Origin: Thermococcus sp. M39
GTDB taxonomy: Archaea; Methanobacteriota_B; Thermococci; Thermococcales; Thermococcaceae
Length of the DNA stretch: 64,000 bases
Assembly (NCBI RefSeq): GCF_012027325.1
Contig: NZ_SNUG01000001.1
Span: 434,001 to 498,000 of the forward strand
Direction of reading: 5' to 3'
Shown in pieces: positions 52,714 through 61,370 of this stretch; positions within the stretch are counted from its first letter, which is position 1; the number at the start of each line of letters is the position of its first letter. The position numbers and the translations under genes were made by a program. The notes under the pieces are model-generated. The model was not told the DNA's origin, made no database searches, and saw only the letters and a list, made by a program, of their open reading frames with translations.

Positions 52714-53501
52714 AAGAAACAATAATTGTTGTGTATGAGAGACCAGATATTTACAACCCCATCTTTATTGAAGGTCTGCCCGGAATAGGGTTGGTTGGAA
52801 AATTGGCAGCTGAGCATCTGATTCAAGAGCTTAACGCTAAGAAGTTTGCTGAGCTCTATTCCCCTCATTTCATGCATCAAGTTTTGATTAAGAAGGACTC
52901 AACCGTTGATTTGATGAAAAACGAGTTCTACTACTGGAAGAGTCCAGATGATGAGCACAGGGACTTGATCATAATCACTGGAGATACCCAAGTACCCCCA
53001 ACAGACAGCTACGGCCACTTTGAAGTAGTGGGAAAGATGCTTGACTTCGTTGAGCAGTTTGGAACAAGGGAGATAATAACAATGGGCGGCTATCAGGTTC
53101 CAGAGCTTCAAGGTGAGCCGAGAGTTTTGGCCTCATTTACGGATTTGGAGACAAAAGAGAAGTATAAGAAAATCCTTGGGGATTCTGTGATTTTCAGGGA
53201 AGATGAAGGAGGAGCAATTGTCGGAGCGGCTGGACTTCTGCTTGGCATAGGGAAGCTTAGGGGAATGAAAGGAGCATGCTTCCTTGGAGAGAGCTTGGGG
53301 TATATAGTAGATGCAAAAGCAGCTAAGTCAGTATTAACGGTGGTAGCAAAGGTTCTCAACCTTGAGATTGACATGACTGCGCTCGATGAGAGGGCAAAAG
53401 AAACTGAAGAGATACTTAAAAAGGTGCAGGAAATGCAGAGGGCAATGTTTGAGCAACAATTACCCCAGCCTCATGAGGAGGAAGATAGAGGGTATCTATG
53501 A
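52710..53501 (+). CDS. PAC2-family proteasome assembly chaperone (PbaB-like)
   Basis: A 263-residue protein of the PAC2 fold. FIEGLPGIGLVGKLAAEHLI, LIIITGDTQVPPTDSYG and IITMGGYQVPE are typical. The C-terminus is a helix rich in Gln and Glu. Archaeal PbaA/PbaB homologues bind proteasome subunits as ATP-independent chaperones. It is coupled to Nop10 by an ATGA overlap. Confidence 0.85.
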   Translation: MKETIIVVYERPDIYNPIFIEGLPGIGLVGKLAAEHLIQELNAKKFAELYSPHFMHQVLIKKDSTVDLMKNEFYYWKSPDDEHRDLIIITGDTQVPPTDSYGHFEVVGKMLDFVEQFGTREIITMGGYQVPELQGEPRVLASFTDLETKEKYKKILGDSVIFREDEGGAIVGAAGLLLGIGKLRGMKGACFLGESLGYIVDAKAAKSVLTVVAKVLNLEIDMTALDERAKETEEILKKVQEMQRAMFEQQLPQPHEEEDRGYL

Positions 53502-53539
53502 ACTTTTTTGCTTTCCATTTCACATTTTCTGGTGATCCC

Positions 53540-54805
53540 ATGCACATAGATGCCGATCTTCACATACACTCTCATTACTCAAAAGCAGTTTCAAAGCTCA
53601 TGGTGTTTCCAATCTTAGCTGACTATGCCAAGCTCAAGGGACTTGGGATAGTAGGCACTGGGGACATTTTGAACCCTAAATGGGAAGAGGAGCTCTTGAA
53701 GTATGCAAGAAAAGTGGATGAAGGGACCTATGAGATTAAAGGCGCTAGGTTTCTACTAACGGCTGAAGTTGAAGACAGCAGAAGGGTTCACCATGTTCTA
53801 ATTTTCCCGAGCATTGATTCGGTTAGAGAGATGCGAGAGCATTTGAGGAAGTATTCCCGAGACATAGATGCCGAAGGCAGACCCCACTTGAATTTAAACG
53901 GAGCGGAAATAGCGGATTTAGCTAATGAGCTTGATGTTTTGATTGGTCCGGCACATGCCTTTACTCCATGGACGGCTTTGTATAAAGAATACGACAGCTT
54001 AAAAGAATGCTATGGAGATGCTAAAATTTATTTTTTAGAGCTTGGGCTTTCAGCTGACTCTCAAATGGCAGACATGATAAAAGCCCACCACAAGCTGACT
54101 TATCTGTCTAATTCCGATGCCCACTCTCCTCAGCCCCACCGCTTGGGAAGGGAGTTCAACCGTTTTGAGGTTAAAGATGCAACTTTTGAAGAAATTAGAA
54201 GAGCTATCCTCAGGAGGGGTGGGAGAAAGATAGTCCTCAACGCGGGCTTGGATCCAAGATTAGGTAAGTATCACTTAACTGCTTGTTCCAAATGTTACAC
54301 AAAATACAAGCTCGAAGATGCCAAGCGCTTAAATTGGAGATGTGAGCGCTGTGGGGGAGTTATAAAGAAAGGAGTGAAAGATAGAATTTTGGAGCTTGCT
54401 GACACGAAAGAAAGGCCCAAAGATAGACCTCTCTACCTTCATCTCGCTCCTCTGGCAGAGATAATTTCAATGGTAACTGGCAAAGGTGTTGAAACTAAAA
54501 GTGTAAAGGCAATTTGGGAGAGGCTTTTAAGGGAATTTGGCAGCGAGATTAGAGTTTTAGTTGATGTTCCAATTGAAAGCATAGCACAACTCATTGGTGA
54601 AGACATAGCCAAAGCTATCTGGGCTTTCCGCAATGAAAAACTGACTATCATTCCGGGCGGTGGGGGTAAATACGGTGAGATTAAGCTGCCAGATGAAATA
54701 AGAAACGCGAAAATCCAAGATTTGGACAGCATTGAGGTTAAACAAGAGGAAGTCTACTACAGACCAAAGCAAGCTTCAATTCTGAGCTTTTTAAAAAAGA
54801 AGTGA
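53540..54805 (+). CDS. endoQ: endonuclease Q (EndoQ), PHP-domain repair nuclease
   Basis: A 421-residue protein of the TIGR00375 family. The PHP metal site includes DADLHIHSHYSKA, GTGDILNP, IGPAHAFTPW and LSNSDAHSPQ. A zinc-finger CSKC...CERC lies near residue 253, followed by a helical domain. In Thermococcales EndoQ nicks DNA on the 5' side of uracil, hypoxanthine and AP sites. The terminal QASILSFLKKK fits a PCNA-interacting box. The ATG at 53540 follows GGTGATCCC; the frame opens 14 codons earlier without a ribosome site. Confidence 0.9.
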   Translation: MHIDADLHIHSHYSKAVSKLMVFPILADYAKLKGLGIVGTGDILNPKWEEELLKYARKVDEGTYEIKGARFLLTAEVEDSRRVHHVLIFPSIDSVREMREHLRKYSRDIDAEGRPHLNLNGAEIADLANELDVLIGPAHAFTPWTALYKEYDSLKECYGDAKIYFLELGLSADSQMADMIKAHHKLTYLSNSDAHSPQPHRLGREFNRFEVKDATFEEIRRAILRRGGRKIVLNAGLDPRLGKYHLTACSKCYTKYKLEDAKRLNWRCERCGGVIKKGVKDRILELADTKERPKDRPLYLHLAPLAEIISMVTGKGVETKSVKAIWERLLREFGSEIRVLVDVPIESIAQLIGEDIAKAIWAFRNEKLTIIPGGGGKYGEIKLPDEIRNAKIQDLDSIEVKQEEVYYRPKQASILSFLKKK

Positions 54806-54816
54806 AAGTTCAAAAG

Positions 54817-55425
54817 TCATGTCAAAAATAGTGGCTTTATGAGAACAGCAACTACCGGCACAGCCACATTGTCATCTATCACTTTTTGATATTCTGCAAG
54901 CATTAAGATCACTGACCATGCGACTTTCATTAAGACATTTAGCTGTGGTAGGATTAGGAAGGCAATTATAATTGCACTTACAATGTAGCCTACACTCCCT
55001 ATCCAGTGCTTTCTGAGCTTGACGTTAAAGCCATTCTTTCTGAAGTAATAGTATCTCAGAACACCAGTTATTCCATCGCTTACTGCCATCACAAGCATTA
55101 TCGCTGATGCATAATTGACATCCATGAAGAGAGCCATTGCGCTGAACATTATGCAGTAGAACACCTCCCCGTAGTTGTTCTTTATTTGATACCATGAAAG
55201 CTCTTTATTCATAAGATGGGTGAGCAACTGTCCAACTGCAAAGAGCATAACTACTGCGGCGAGCTCTTTTCCAGTGACTAAGCCTTCCCTAAAGAACAGG
55301 ATTGCAGGAACACTGCTGAAGTGAATTATCTTTCTGTTTATCCAAGCATATTCTTCTCCAAGATACTTTGTAAACAGAATTGCAAGGACTGGGAACATGA
55401 CACCAATTACTAAATATTTTAGCAT
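54817..55425 (-). CDS. dolichol kinase/phosphatidate cytidylyltransferase-like membrane protein
   Basis: A 202-residue protein with about six membrane helices. The CTP-dependent polyprenol kinase pattern is visible: WINRKIIHFSSVP in the first third, LVMAVSDGITGVLRYYYF, KHWIGSVGYIVSA and DDNVAVPVVAV near the end. It probably phosphorylates an isoprenoid alcohol used in lipid or glycan pathways. The substrate is inferred. It is convergent with EndoQ. Confidence 0.8.
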   Translation of the reverse strand: MLKYLVIGVMFPVLAILFTKYLGEEYAWINRKIIHFSSVPAILFFREGLVTGKELAAVVMLFAVGQLLTHLMNKELSWYQIKNNYGEVFYCIMFSAMALFMDVNYASAIMLVMAVSDGITGVLRYYYFRKNGFNVKLRKHWIGSVGYIVSAIIIAFLILPQLNVLMKVAWSVILMLAEYQKVIDDNVAVPVVAVLIKPLFLT

Positions 55426-55588
55426 CTTATTCCCTCCAGCATTTTCTGAATTGTTGAATATTTTTCAAGTGGGCTTTATAAATTTTTCTGCAGTTGTTAA
55501 ATATATTTTCGATAATTGTCGGCAATATGCAGAGTATTATCATGGCAATTCTAATAAACCCGTCTGAGCTAATACCCGGCTGATAGCC

Positions 55589-56527
55589 ATGGAGCAAGAA
55601 ATCATTGAAATGTTCATGAAACATCTTAGGTTCCAAGGAGATTTGCCGTTAGGAGACGATGCTGGAGCATTAAAGTTTGAGGATGGGTGGTTAGTTGCCA
55701 CTAATGACATGCTTGTAAGGGCAACTGATGTGCCAGAGATAATGACGCCAGAACAAGTTGGATTTAAAGCCGTAACAATGAATGTAAGCGATTTAGCTGC
55801 CATGGGGGCTGAGCCGTTGGGCTTTCTTTTTTCCCTTGGCATTCCAAGGAATTTTGACATGGGATACTTGGAAGGAATTGCAAAAGGAATTGCGAGAGCA
55901 TCTGAATTTTATAGAATCCCTATAATAAGCGCTGACACGAATGAAGCCTGTGACTTGATAATTGATGGTATTGCTTTAGGAAAAACCAAGAGGCTTCTAT
56001 TGAGAAGCAATGCAAAAATTGGAGATTTGGTCTGCGTTACGGGTGATATTGGAAGAGCTTTGGCTGGGCTTAAAGTGTATTTTGAAAAGCTTGAGATTGA
56101 GGAAAGAATCCAAAAAGTCCTTTACGAGAAGCTCCTCGAGCCAAAGGCCAGAATTAGGGAAGGACAAGTTTTGAGCAAATACGCTAATGCAGCAATAGAC
56201 ATAAGCGACGGCATGAGCAAAGAGCTACACTTAATTGCAGAGATGAGCAATGTTAGGATTGTGATTGAGTCTGAAAAATTACCAATTAGAAGAGAAGTCT
56301 TTGAAGTTGCTGGGATTTTGGGATTAGATCCAATTGAGATTGCTTTAGCATCTGGAGAGGAGTTTGAACTAATCTTTACTATCCCAGAAGAGCATTTAAG
56401 CAAAATTAACTTTGATTTCACAGTGATTGGGAGGGTTGAAAAGGGAAAGGGGGTTTATTTAAAGAGGGATGGAAAGCTCGAGAGGATGCAGATTTTGGGA
56501 TGGGAGCATCTGTCAAAAAGTACTTAA
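55589..56527 (+). CDS. thiL: thiamine-monophosphate kinase ThiL
   Basis: A 312-residue kinase of the PurM/HypE fold that makes thiamine diphosphate. Marks: GDDAGALKFEDGWLVATNDM, then VTMNVSDLAAMGAEPLGFLF, ISADTNEACDLII and IDISDGMSKELHL. There is no Shine-Dalgarno before the ATG, and possible TATA elements lie near 55500 and 55550. The tnpB element begins 14 bases after its stop. Confidence 0.93.
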   Translation: MEQEIIEMFMKHLRFQGDLPLGDDAGALKFEDGWLVATNDMLVRATDVPEIMTPEQVGFKAVTMNVSDLAAMGAEPLGFLFSLGIPRNFDMGYLEGIAKGIARASEFYRIPIISADTNEACDLIIDGIALGKTKRLLLRSNAKIGDLVCVTGDIGRALAGLKVYFEKLEIEERIQKVLYEKLLEPKARIREGQVLSKYANAAIDISDGMSKELHLIAEMSNVRIVIESEKLPIRREVFEVAGILGLDPIEIALASGEEFELIFTIPEEHLSKINFDFTVIGRVEKGKGVYLKRDGKLERMQILGWEHLSKST

Positions 56528-56642
56528 CATTTTTCTTTTGAAAGCCTCGCCCTTTAGAGCTGGGATGTAGTAATTCTAAAACAAGCCCTTGAGTATGAAA
56601 GCGATACTCTTTTAAAACCTAAAAACTATACTATACATTGAG

Positions 56643-57692
56643 ATGAAAAGGACAGTAACAGTCAAACTTCAAGCGTCAAAACAAGTTGAAAGAATTCTTT
56701 TCGAGTTAGCCGATATTGGAGCAAAAGTCTGGAATGAGGTTAATTATTTGAGGAGACAGCAATTTTTCAATCATGAAAAAGTGGACTTTAACAAGACTGA
56801 GAAAATCGTTTATGAAAAATACAAGGGTGAGATTGGTTCCGCTACAGTCCAACAAATCTGCAGGAAGAATGCTGAAAGCTGGAAGTCATTCTTCTTCCTC
56901 ATAAAGAAGAAAAAACGAGGGGAACTACCAAAGTGGTTAAAACCAAAACCGCCAAACTATCAGAAAGAAGACGGTAAAAGAAAACCACTAATAGTTTTGA
57001 GAAACGACCAGTACATGATTGTGGGGAACAAACTAATTTTGAAGGGTCTTGGCAAATACAGGAAGTTAGAAGTTCAATTCAAGGGGCGGATCCACTGGAA
57101 GGGCAAACAAGGAAGATTAGAGATTATTTATGATGACGCGAGGAAAAAGTTCTATGCTCACATCACGTTTCACGTTGAGGAGAAATTGTCCAAAAACGGT
57201 TGGGTTAAAATTCCAAGACAACCAAAAGGAAACCTCACGGCAGGAATTGACCTTGGAGTGAATAATCTAATGGCCGTTTATGTCGAAAATGGTGAAAGTT
57301 TTCTCATAAACGGAAGACCACTAAAATCAATAGCCTTTTACTGGCAGAAAAAGATTTCAGAATACCAGTCTAAAATCAACAAATCTGGAGTCAAAAGAAG
57401 TAGAAAATTGAAGAGGATGCATGAAAAGGCAAAACTCCAAGCAAAACACTACATCAACACTGCAGTTAGACAGACCGTTGAAAGATTGTACAAGTTGGGA
57501 GTTTCAAAAATCGTGGTTGGCTATCCAAAAGAAATTGCGAGGAACTCCAATAAAGGGAGAAAGCAGAATTTCATACTCTCCCACGTCTGGCGTTTCAACA
57601 CGGTGATTCAAAGGTTAAAAGAAGTCTCAGAAGATCTTGAAAAAGGTCGTGAAAACCATAACCCCGAGCCTGTCGGGTTTATCGGCAGGTAG
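56643..57692 (+). CDS. tnpB: TnpB, RNA-guided nuclease homologue, truncated by deletion
   Basis: The frame encodes 349 residues. The RuvC-I Asp is D203 (AGIDLGVNNLMAVYV), and the RuvC-II Glu is E297 (VVGYPKEIAR). After VIQRLKEVSE the zinc finger and RuvC-III Asp should follow, but the sequence jumps to DLEKGRENHNP. The next frame at 57634 reads ILKKVVKTITPSLSGLSAG, the normal TnpB tail just after the RuvC-III Asp. So about 50-60 codons have been lost and the frame shifted. A nuclease without the third acidic residue and the finger should be inactive. Confidence 0.85.
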   Translation: MKRTVTVKLQASKQVERILFELADIGAKVWNEVNYLRRQQFFNHEKVDFNKTEKIVYEKYKGEIGSATVQQICRKNAESWKSFFFLIKKKKRGELPKWLKPKPPNYQKEDGKRKPLIVLRNDQYMIVGNKLILKGLGKYRKLEVQFKGRIHWKGKQGRLEIIYDDARKKFYAHITFHVEEKLSKNGWVKIPRQPKGNLTAGIDLGVNNLMAVYVENGESFLINGRPLKSIAFYWQKKISEYQSKINKSGVKRSRKLKRMHEKAKLQAKHYINTAVRQTVERLYKLGVSKIVVGYPKEIARNSNKGRKQNFILSHVWRFNTVIQRLKEVSEDLEKGRENHNPEPVGFIGR

Positions 57693-57827
57693 GGGTAACG
57701 GGGGGAAGACCCTCCCCGAGGGGCTGAAAAGCCCAATTGGGTTTAATGAAGCCCCTCAAACCTCCCTGCCAATGGCGAGGGGTTAACTCGCTGGAACCCT
57801 CGCCCTTCAGGACGGGGAGGAGGTCAG
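57634..57827 (+). ncRNA. candidate omega-RNA region of the tnpB element
   Basis: The residual TnpB tail frame (to about 57786) overlaps a very GC-rich tract, including the GGGGAAGACCCTCCCCGAGG-like stems and the right-end hairpin at 57798-57820. In this group the RNA scaffold overlaps the end of tnpB, and the guide is the flanking DNA, here starting TTTGATAATCC. Activity is doubtful because tnpB is broken. Confidence 0.45.
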
Positions 57828-57950
57828 TTTGATAATCCACGTAAGGTGACCCTCAAAGATTTGGCGGAAATGCTTGGACTGAGTGTATCAACTGTCAAGG
57901 AGCACTTGAGAAAGGCGCAGAAGAAGGTCTTGGAATATATTATTGAATAA
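57828..57950 (+). pseudogene. C-terminal remnant of a Bat-type HTH regulator
   Basis: Directly after the element the frame reads FDNPRKVTLKDLAEMLGLS, then VSTVKEHLRKAQKKVLEYII and stops at TAA. This is the HTH_10-type DNA-binding tail of bacterio-opsin-activator-like regulators. No start and no N-terminal part exist on this side of the element, and none is seen upstream of it, so the gene has lost its body. It precedes an ABC transporter operon it may once have controlled. Confidence 0.75.
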
Positions 57951-58012
57951 CCGCACATTTGCGGCATCAGTTATAAGTATACCAAGAGTTTATTTTTTGC
58001 TTGGGTGAAATT

Positions 58013-58864
58013 ATGCCAGTTATTGAGGTTAAAAACCTCAAAAAGTATTACGGTGATGTCAGGGGTGTAGAAAACCTAAGCTTCGAAGTCGAGGAAGGAG
58101 AAATCTACGGATTTTTGGGTCCCAACGGGTCAGGAAAGACTACAACCGTGAAGATTTTAGTGAAGATTATTCGCGATTATGAAGGTACTGTCAGAGTTTT
58201 TGGCAAGGACTTAAGAGAGTGGGGCAAAGACTATTATCAGAAGATAGGTGTTTCCTTTGAGTTTCCTGCAGTATATTCAAAGCTCACTGCACTAGAAAAC
58301 CTTGAATTCTTCGCCTCCTTCTACAAGAAGCATCTTGATCCCATGGACGTCCTCAAGATGGTGGGTCTTGATAAGGAAGCAGATCAACTTGTCTCAGGCT
58401 TTTCAAAAGGTATGAAGAAAAAACTTGATTTGGCTAGGGCTTTTCTCCCTGATCCAGAAATTCTCTTCCTCGATGAGCCTTTGGAAGGGCTTGATCCAGA
58501 GAGTGCAAGAAAGATTAAAGATTTGCTCCTTGAGATGCGCGAGAATGGAAAGACTATCTTCCTCACGACCCACAACATGTATGTAGCGGATGAGCTCTGT
58601 GATAGAGTAGGGTTCATAGTAGAGGGGGCTATACGATTAGTGGACAGTCCGAAGGAGCTCAAGGTCAAGATGGGCAAAAGAGTCGTTAAGGTCGAGTACG
58701 TGGCTAACGGTGACGTTGATATAAAGGAGTTCCCACTCGAAGGACTTGGTCAAAATGAAGAGTTCCTCAATATCCTCAGAAACTATGAAATTAGGAGAAT
58801 AAACACGGAGGAGCCAACCTTGGAAGAGGTCTTCTTAAAGGTCACGGGGAGGAGGCTCGTATGA
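58013..58864 (+). CDS. ABC transporter ATP-binding protein
   Basis: A 283-residue ATPase of an export system. Walker A is GPNGSGKTT, the signature is VSGFSKGMKKKLDLARA and Walker B is PEILFLDEPLEGLDPES. The H-loop is TTHNM. The ATG at 58013 follows GGGTGAAATT. The last 70 codons are richer in GC than the first part. It is coupled to the permease gene by an ATGA overlap. Confidence 0.93.
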   Translation: MPVIEVKNLKKYYGDVRGVENLSFEVEEGEIYGFLGPNGSGKTTTVKILVKIIRDYEGTVRVFGKDLREWGKDYYQKIGVSFEFPAVYSKLTALENLEFFASFYKKHLDPMDVLKMVGLDKEADQLVSGFSKGMKKKLDLARAFLPDPEILFLDEPLEGLDPESARKIKDLLLEMRENGKTIFLTTHNMYVADELCDRVGFIVEGAIRLVDSPKELKVKMGKRVVKVEYVANGDVDIKEFPLEGLGQNEEFLNILRNYEIRRINTEEPTLEEVFLKVTGRRLV

Positions 58865-59565
58865 CCTTTGTTCAGCTTATGAAAGTGGACCTCAAGGTCG
58901 GCGTGAGAAACTACTCCTACCCCATCTACCTGCTCGCGGCCTTAGCCTACGGATTGATGCTGAAGGCATTTCCCGAGAACTACCACACGTCTGTGGCACC
59001 GCTCCTCATCTTTATAGAGCCCGCACTCCTCGGCTTCATGTTCGTGGGGACGGCTATTTTCGCGGACAAGAAAGACGGGACGATTAGCGCATTATCGGTA
59101 ACGCCGATGGAGTGGCGCTATTACTACCTCTCAAAGACCCTCATAATGGCGCTTCTTGGAGTCGTTGGGGCATTTCTTATAGTGTTCGTTGGGACAGGGG
59201 TAAGCGTCAACATGAGCTACGTCCTCACAGGGACGTTTCTGTGTTCGGTCGTTTATACGCTCCTCGGGATAGCGATTTCAGCGAAGTACCGCGACCTTGA
59301 TGACTACTTCGTGTCCATTCTGGCAGTTATGGTGGTCTCGCTCCTCCCCTTCGCTCACTACCACGGCCTCATAAGAGGTTCATGGGCGAAAGTGCTCTAT
59401 GCAATACCTAGCTATCCGGCGCTCTACTTCCTCCAAGCGGGCTTCGAGCCGGTGTCGAGGGATACCCTAATGTGGTCTGGTTTTGCCTTGATAATCTGGA
59501 GCGGCATAGTGTACCATCTTGCTAAACTCAGGTTTTACAGATACGCAGTGGAGGGATTGAGATGA
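58861..59565 (+). CDS. ABC-2 type transporter permease 1
   Basis: A 234-residue permease with six membrane helices (LAALAYGLMLKAFPEN, LLIFIEPALLGFMFVGTAIF, GVVGAFLIVFVGTGV). The DKKDGTISALSVTPM segment with the following helices is typical of ABC-2 permeases. The gene is about 55% GC by eye, with many C/G third positions, unlike most of the window. Substrate unknown; related systems expel drugs. ATGA overlaps bind it to its neighbours. Confidence 0.85.
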   Translation: MTFVQLMKVDLKVGVRNYSYPIYLLAALAYGLMLKAFPENYHTSVAPLLIFIEPALLGFMFVGTAIFADKKDGTISALSVTPMEWRYYYLSKTLIMALLGVVGAFLIVFVGTGVSVNMSYVLTGTFLCSVVYTLLGIAISAKYRDLDDYFVSILAVMVVSLLPFAHYHGLIRGSWAKVLYAIPSYPALYFLQAGFEPVSRDTLMWSGFALIIWSGIVYHLAKLRFYRYAVEGLR

Positions 59566-60266
59566 GCTTTGTGAGAAGGTTTTTTGTCATCTACAGGACT
59601 GATATAAAGCTCCTCAGGAGAGACCCGATGCTCGTGTACAGCGTTGTCATTACGCTCGTCTTCCTTGGTGTGGTTCGCTACTTCCAGGAAAGGCTCGGGG
59701 AGCTATATCCCATAGTGGCACTCCTCGTGTTGATCTTCATCCCTCTGATCTTCGGCATGATCCCGGGCTTCATGATGGCCAACGAAAAGGAAGAGAAGAC
59801 GATACAGGCCCTTCAGGTGATCCCAATATCGAGCGAGGCTTTTTTAACGTACAGGCTCCTCTGGGCATCGGCGATAACTGTAATCCTCACGGTTTTAGCA
59901 CCAAAAATTCTCGACATAAATGTTCCGTGGAAAGGTCTTTTAGCGCTCATAGCACTTTTCATCATCGAAGTGCCTATCTATGCACTGTTGATAATTGACT
60001 TCTCAGAGACAAGGATGCAGGCTTTAACGGTTTCAAAAATCGCCGGCTGGCTGCTAATCCTACCAGCAGCTATAAAGTTCATCGTCGTTGCAAGACACCT
60101 CTCGACGGACTGGAGCAAGTTCACCGCGTTTTTACCGACATACTGGGTCTACAAGATCTTTGAATGGATTGCCTTCAATGATTACAGCGACTTTCCAATA
60201 GCTCTTGGAGTTCACTTGGCGTGGCTCTTTCTGCTGGTTTTATTGTTTAAGAGGAAGATTCTCTGA
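59562..60266 (+). CDS. ABC-2 type transporter permease 2
   Basis: A 234-residue permease with six helices. It begins RRFFVIYRTDIKLLRRDPML and has PGFMMANEKEEKTIQALQVI and ISSEAFLTYRLLWASAI, the ABC-2 pattern. The first half shares the high GC of permease 1 and the end returns to normal. It should form a heterodimer with permease 1, powered by the upstream ATPase. Confidence 0.85.
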   Translation: MSFVRRFFVIYRTDIKLLRRDPMLVYSVVITLVFLGVVRYFQERLGELYPIVALLVLIFIPLIFGMIPGFMMANEKEEKTIQALQVIPISSEAFLTYRLLWASAITVILTVLAPKILDINVPWKGLLALIALFIIEVPIYALLIIDFSETRMQALTVSKIAGWLLILPAAIKFIVVARHLSTDWSKFTAFLPTYWVYKIFEWIAFNDYSDFPIALGVHLAWLFLLVLLFKRKIL

Positions 60267-60326
60267 TCTTTTCTTTTTAACCAAAAGCTTAAACTACTAT
60301 GAGTCCTATTTTTTCATGGTGAGACT

Positions 60327-61370
60327 ATGAGAGAAGCTATGTATTGGGAACCTTTAGAAGGTAACAAAGTGAGATGCCACTTATGTCCCCTGAACTGTAT
60401 CATAGATGAGGGTAAGAGAGGCTCTTGTAGGGTGAGAGAGAACATTAGTGGAACACTCTACACACTTAACTATGGAAAAGTATCCTCTATGGCAGTAGAC
60501 CCGATTGAGAAAAAGCCGCTGTTTCATTTTTACCCTGGTTCATGTGCATTCTCGATTGGAACCGTCGGCTGCAATATGCACTGTAAGTACTGCCAGAACT
60601 GGGAGATAAGTCAAGCCGATGAGAGATTTCCTTATCTTCAAGATGCCACGCCAGAGGCAATAGTCAGTTTAGCAAAGCACTACGAATGCGAGAGCATAGC
60701 ATACACATATAATGAGCCAACGATATGGTACGAGTTCGTCCTTGACACTGCAAAGCTTGCTAAAAAAGCTGGGCTCAACAATGTTCTTGTCACAAACGGC
60801 TACATAAACGAGGAGCCCTTCCGTGAATTGGCACCATATATAGATGCAATGAACATCGACATTAAAGCCTTCGATGATATGTTTTACATGAAGATAGTTA
60901 GCGTACCAAGTGGAGAGCCGAGCAGGAGAATAGCTAAGATAGCAAAGAATGAGTTTGGAATTCATGTTGAGCTGACTTACTTGATAGTACCTACACTCAA
61001 TGATAAGGAAGAAGAAATTCGAGCATTCGCAAGGTGGGTAGTTGAAGAGATGGGAGACGATACACCTGTGCACTTTTCAAGGTTCTTTCCGCATTATAAG
61101 CTTATCAACTTCCCTCCAACACCTGTCAAAACTATCGAAATGGCATATAGAGTTGCAAAAGAAGAAGGCTTAAAGTTTGTTTACATTGGGAATGTTCCCG
61201 GACATTCCGGGGAAAATACATACTGCCCAAGATGTGGAAAACCTTTAATAGTGAGGTGGGGCTTTACAATTGAGGAGTATCACATTAAAGATGGAAAGTG
61301 TGAATACTGCGGTGAACCAATTCCAATAGTTGGGGAATATAAGAAAAGGCATTACAGGGGAATGTGGTAG
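60327..61370 (+). CDS. amrS: AmmeMemoRadiSam radical SAM enzyme (AmrS-like)
   Basis: A 347-residue radical SAM protein. The cluster motif is CNMHCKYCQNWE (CxxxCxxC). The N-terminus adds CHLCPLNC and RGSCRVR; zinc-like CPRC and CEYC pairs close the C-terminus. YTYNEPTIWYEF and LVTNGYINEEP are family marks. Such proteins occur with AMMECR1 and Memo partners; neither gene is in this window. The substrate is unknown. The ATG follows GGTGAGACT. Confidence 0.9.
   Translation: MREAMYWEPLEGNKVRCHLCPLNCIIDEGKRGSCRVRENISGTLYTLNYGKVSSMAVDPIEKKPLFHFYPGSCAFSIGTVGCNMHCKYCQNWEISQADERFPYLQDATPEAIVSLAKHYECESIAYTYNEPTIWYEFVLDTAKLAKKAGLNNVLVTNGYINEEPFRELAPYIDAMNIDIKAFDDMFYMKIVSVPSGEPSRRIAKIAKNEFGIHVELTYLIVPTLNDKEEEIRAFARWVVEEMGDDTPVHFSRFFPHYKLINFPPTPVKTIEMAYRVAKEEGLKFVYIGNVPGHSGENTYCPRCGKPLIVRWGFTIEEYHIKDGKCEYCGEPIPIVGEYKKRHYRGMW

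Larger units (their letters stand above)
56541..57827 (+). mobile_element. IS200/IS605-type element carrying only a damaged tnpB
   Basis: The left end region GCCTCGCCCTTTAGAGC lies at about 56544. The right end is the hairpin CCTCGCCC...CGGGGAGG (57798-57820), the usual imperfect stem of this group, and the element ends near 57827. It contains a tnpB open frame and no tnpA. The right part is GC-rich, as expected for the overlapping guide (omega) RNA. Exact ends are approximate. Confidence 0.75.
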
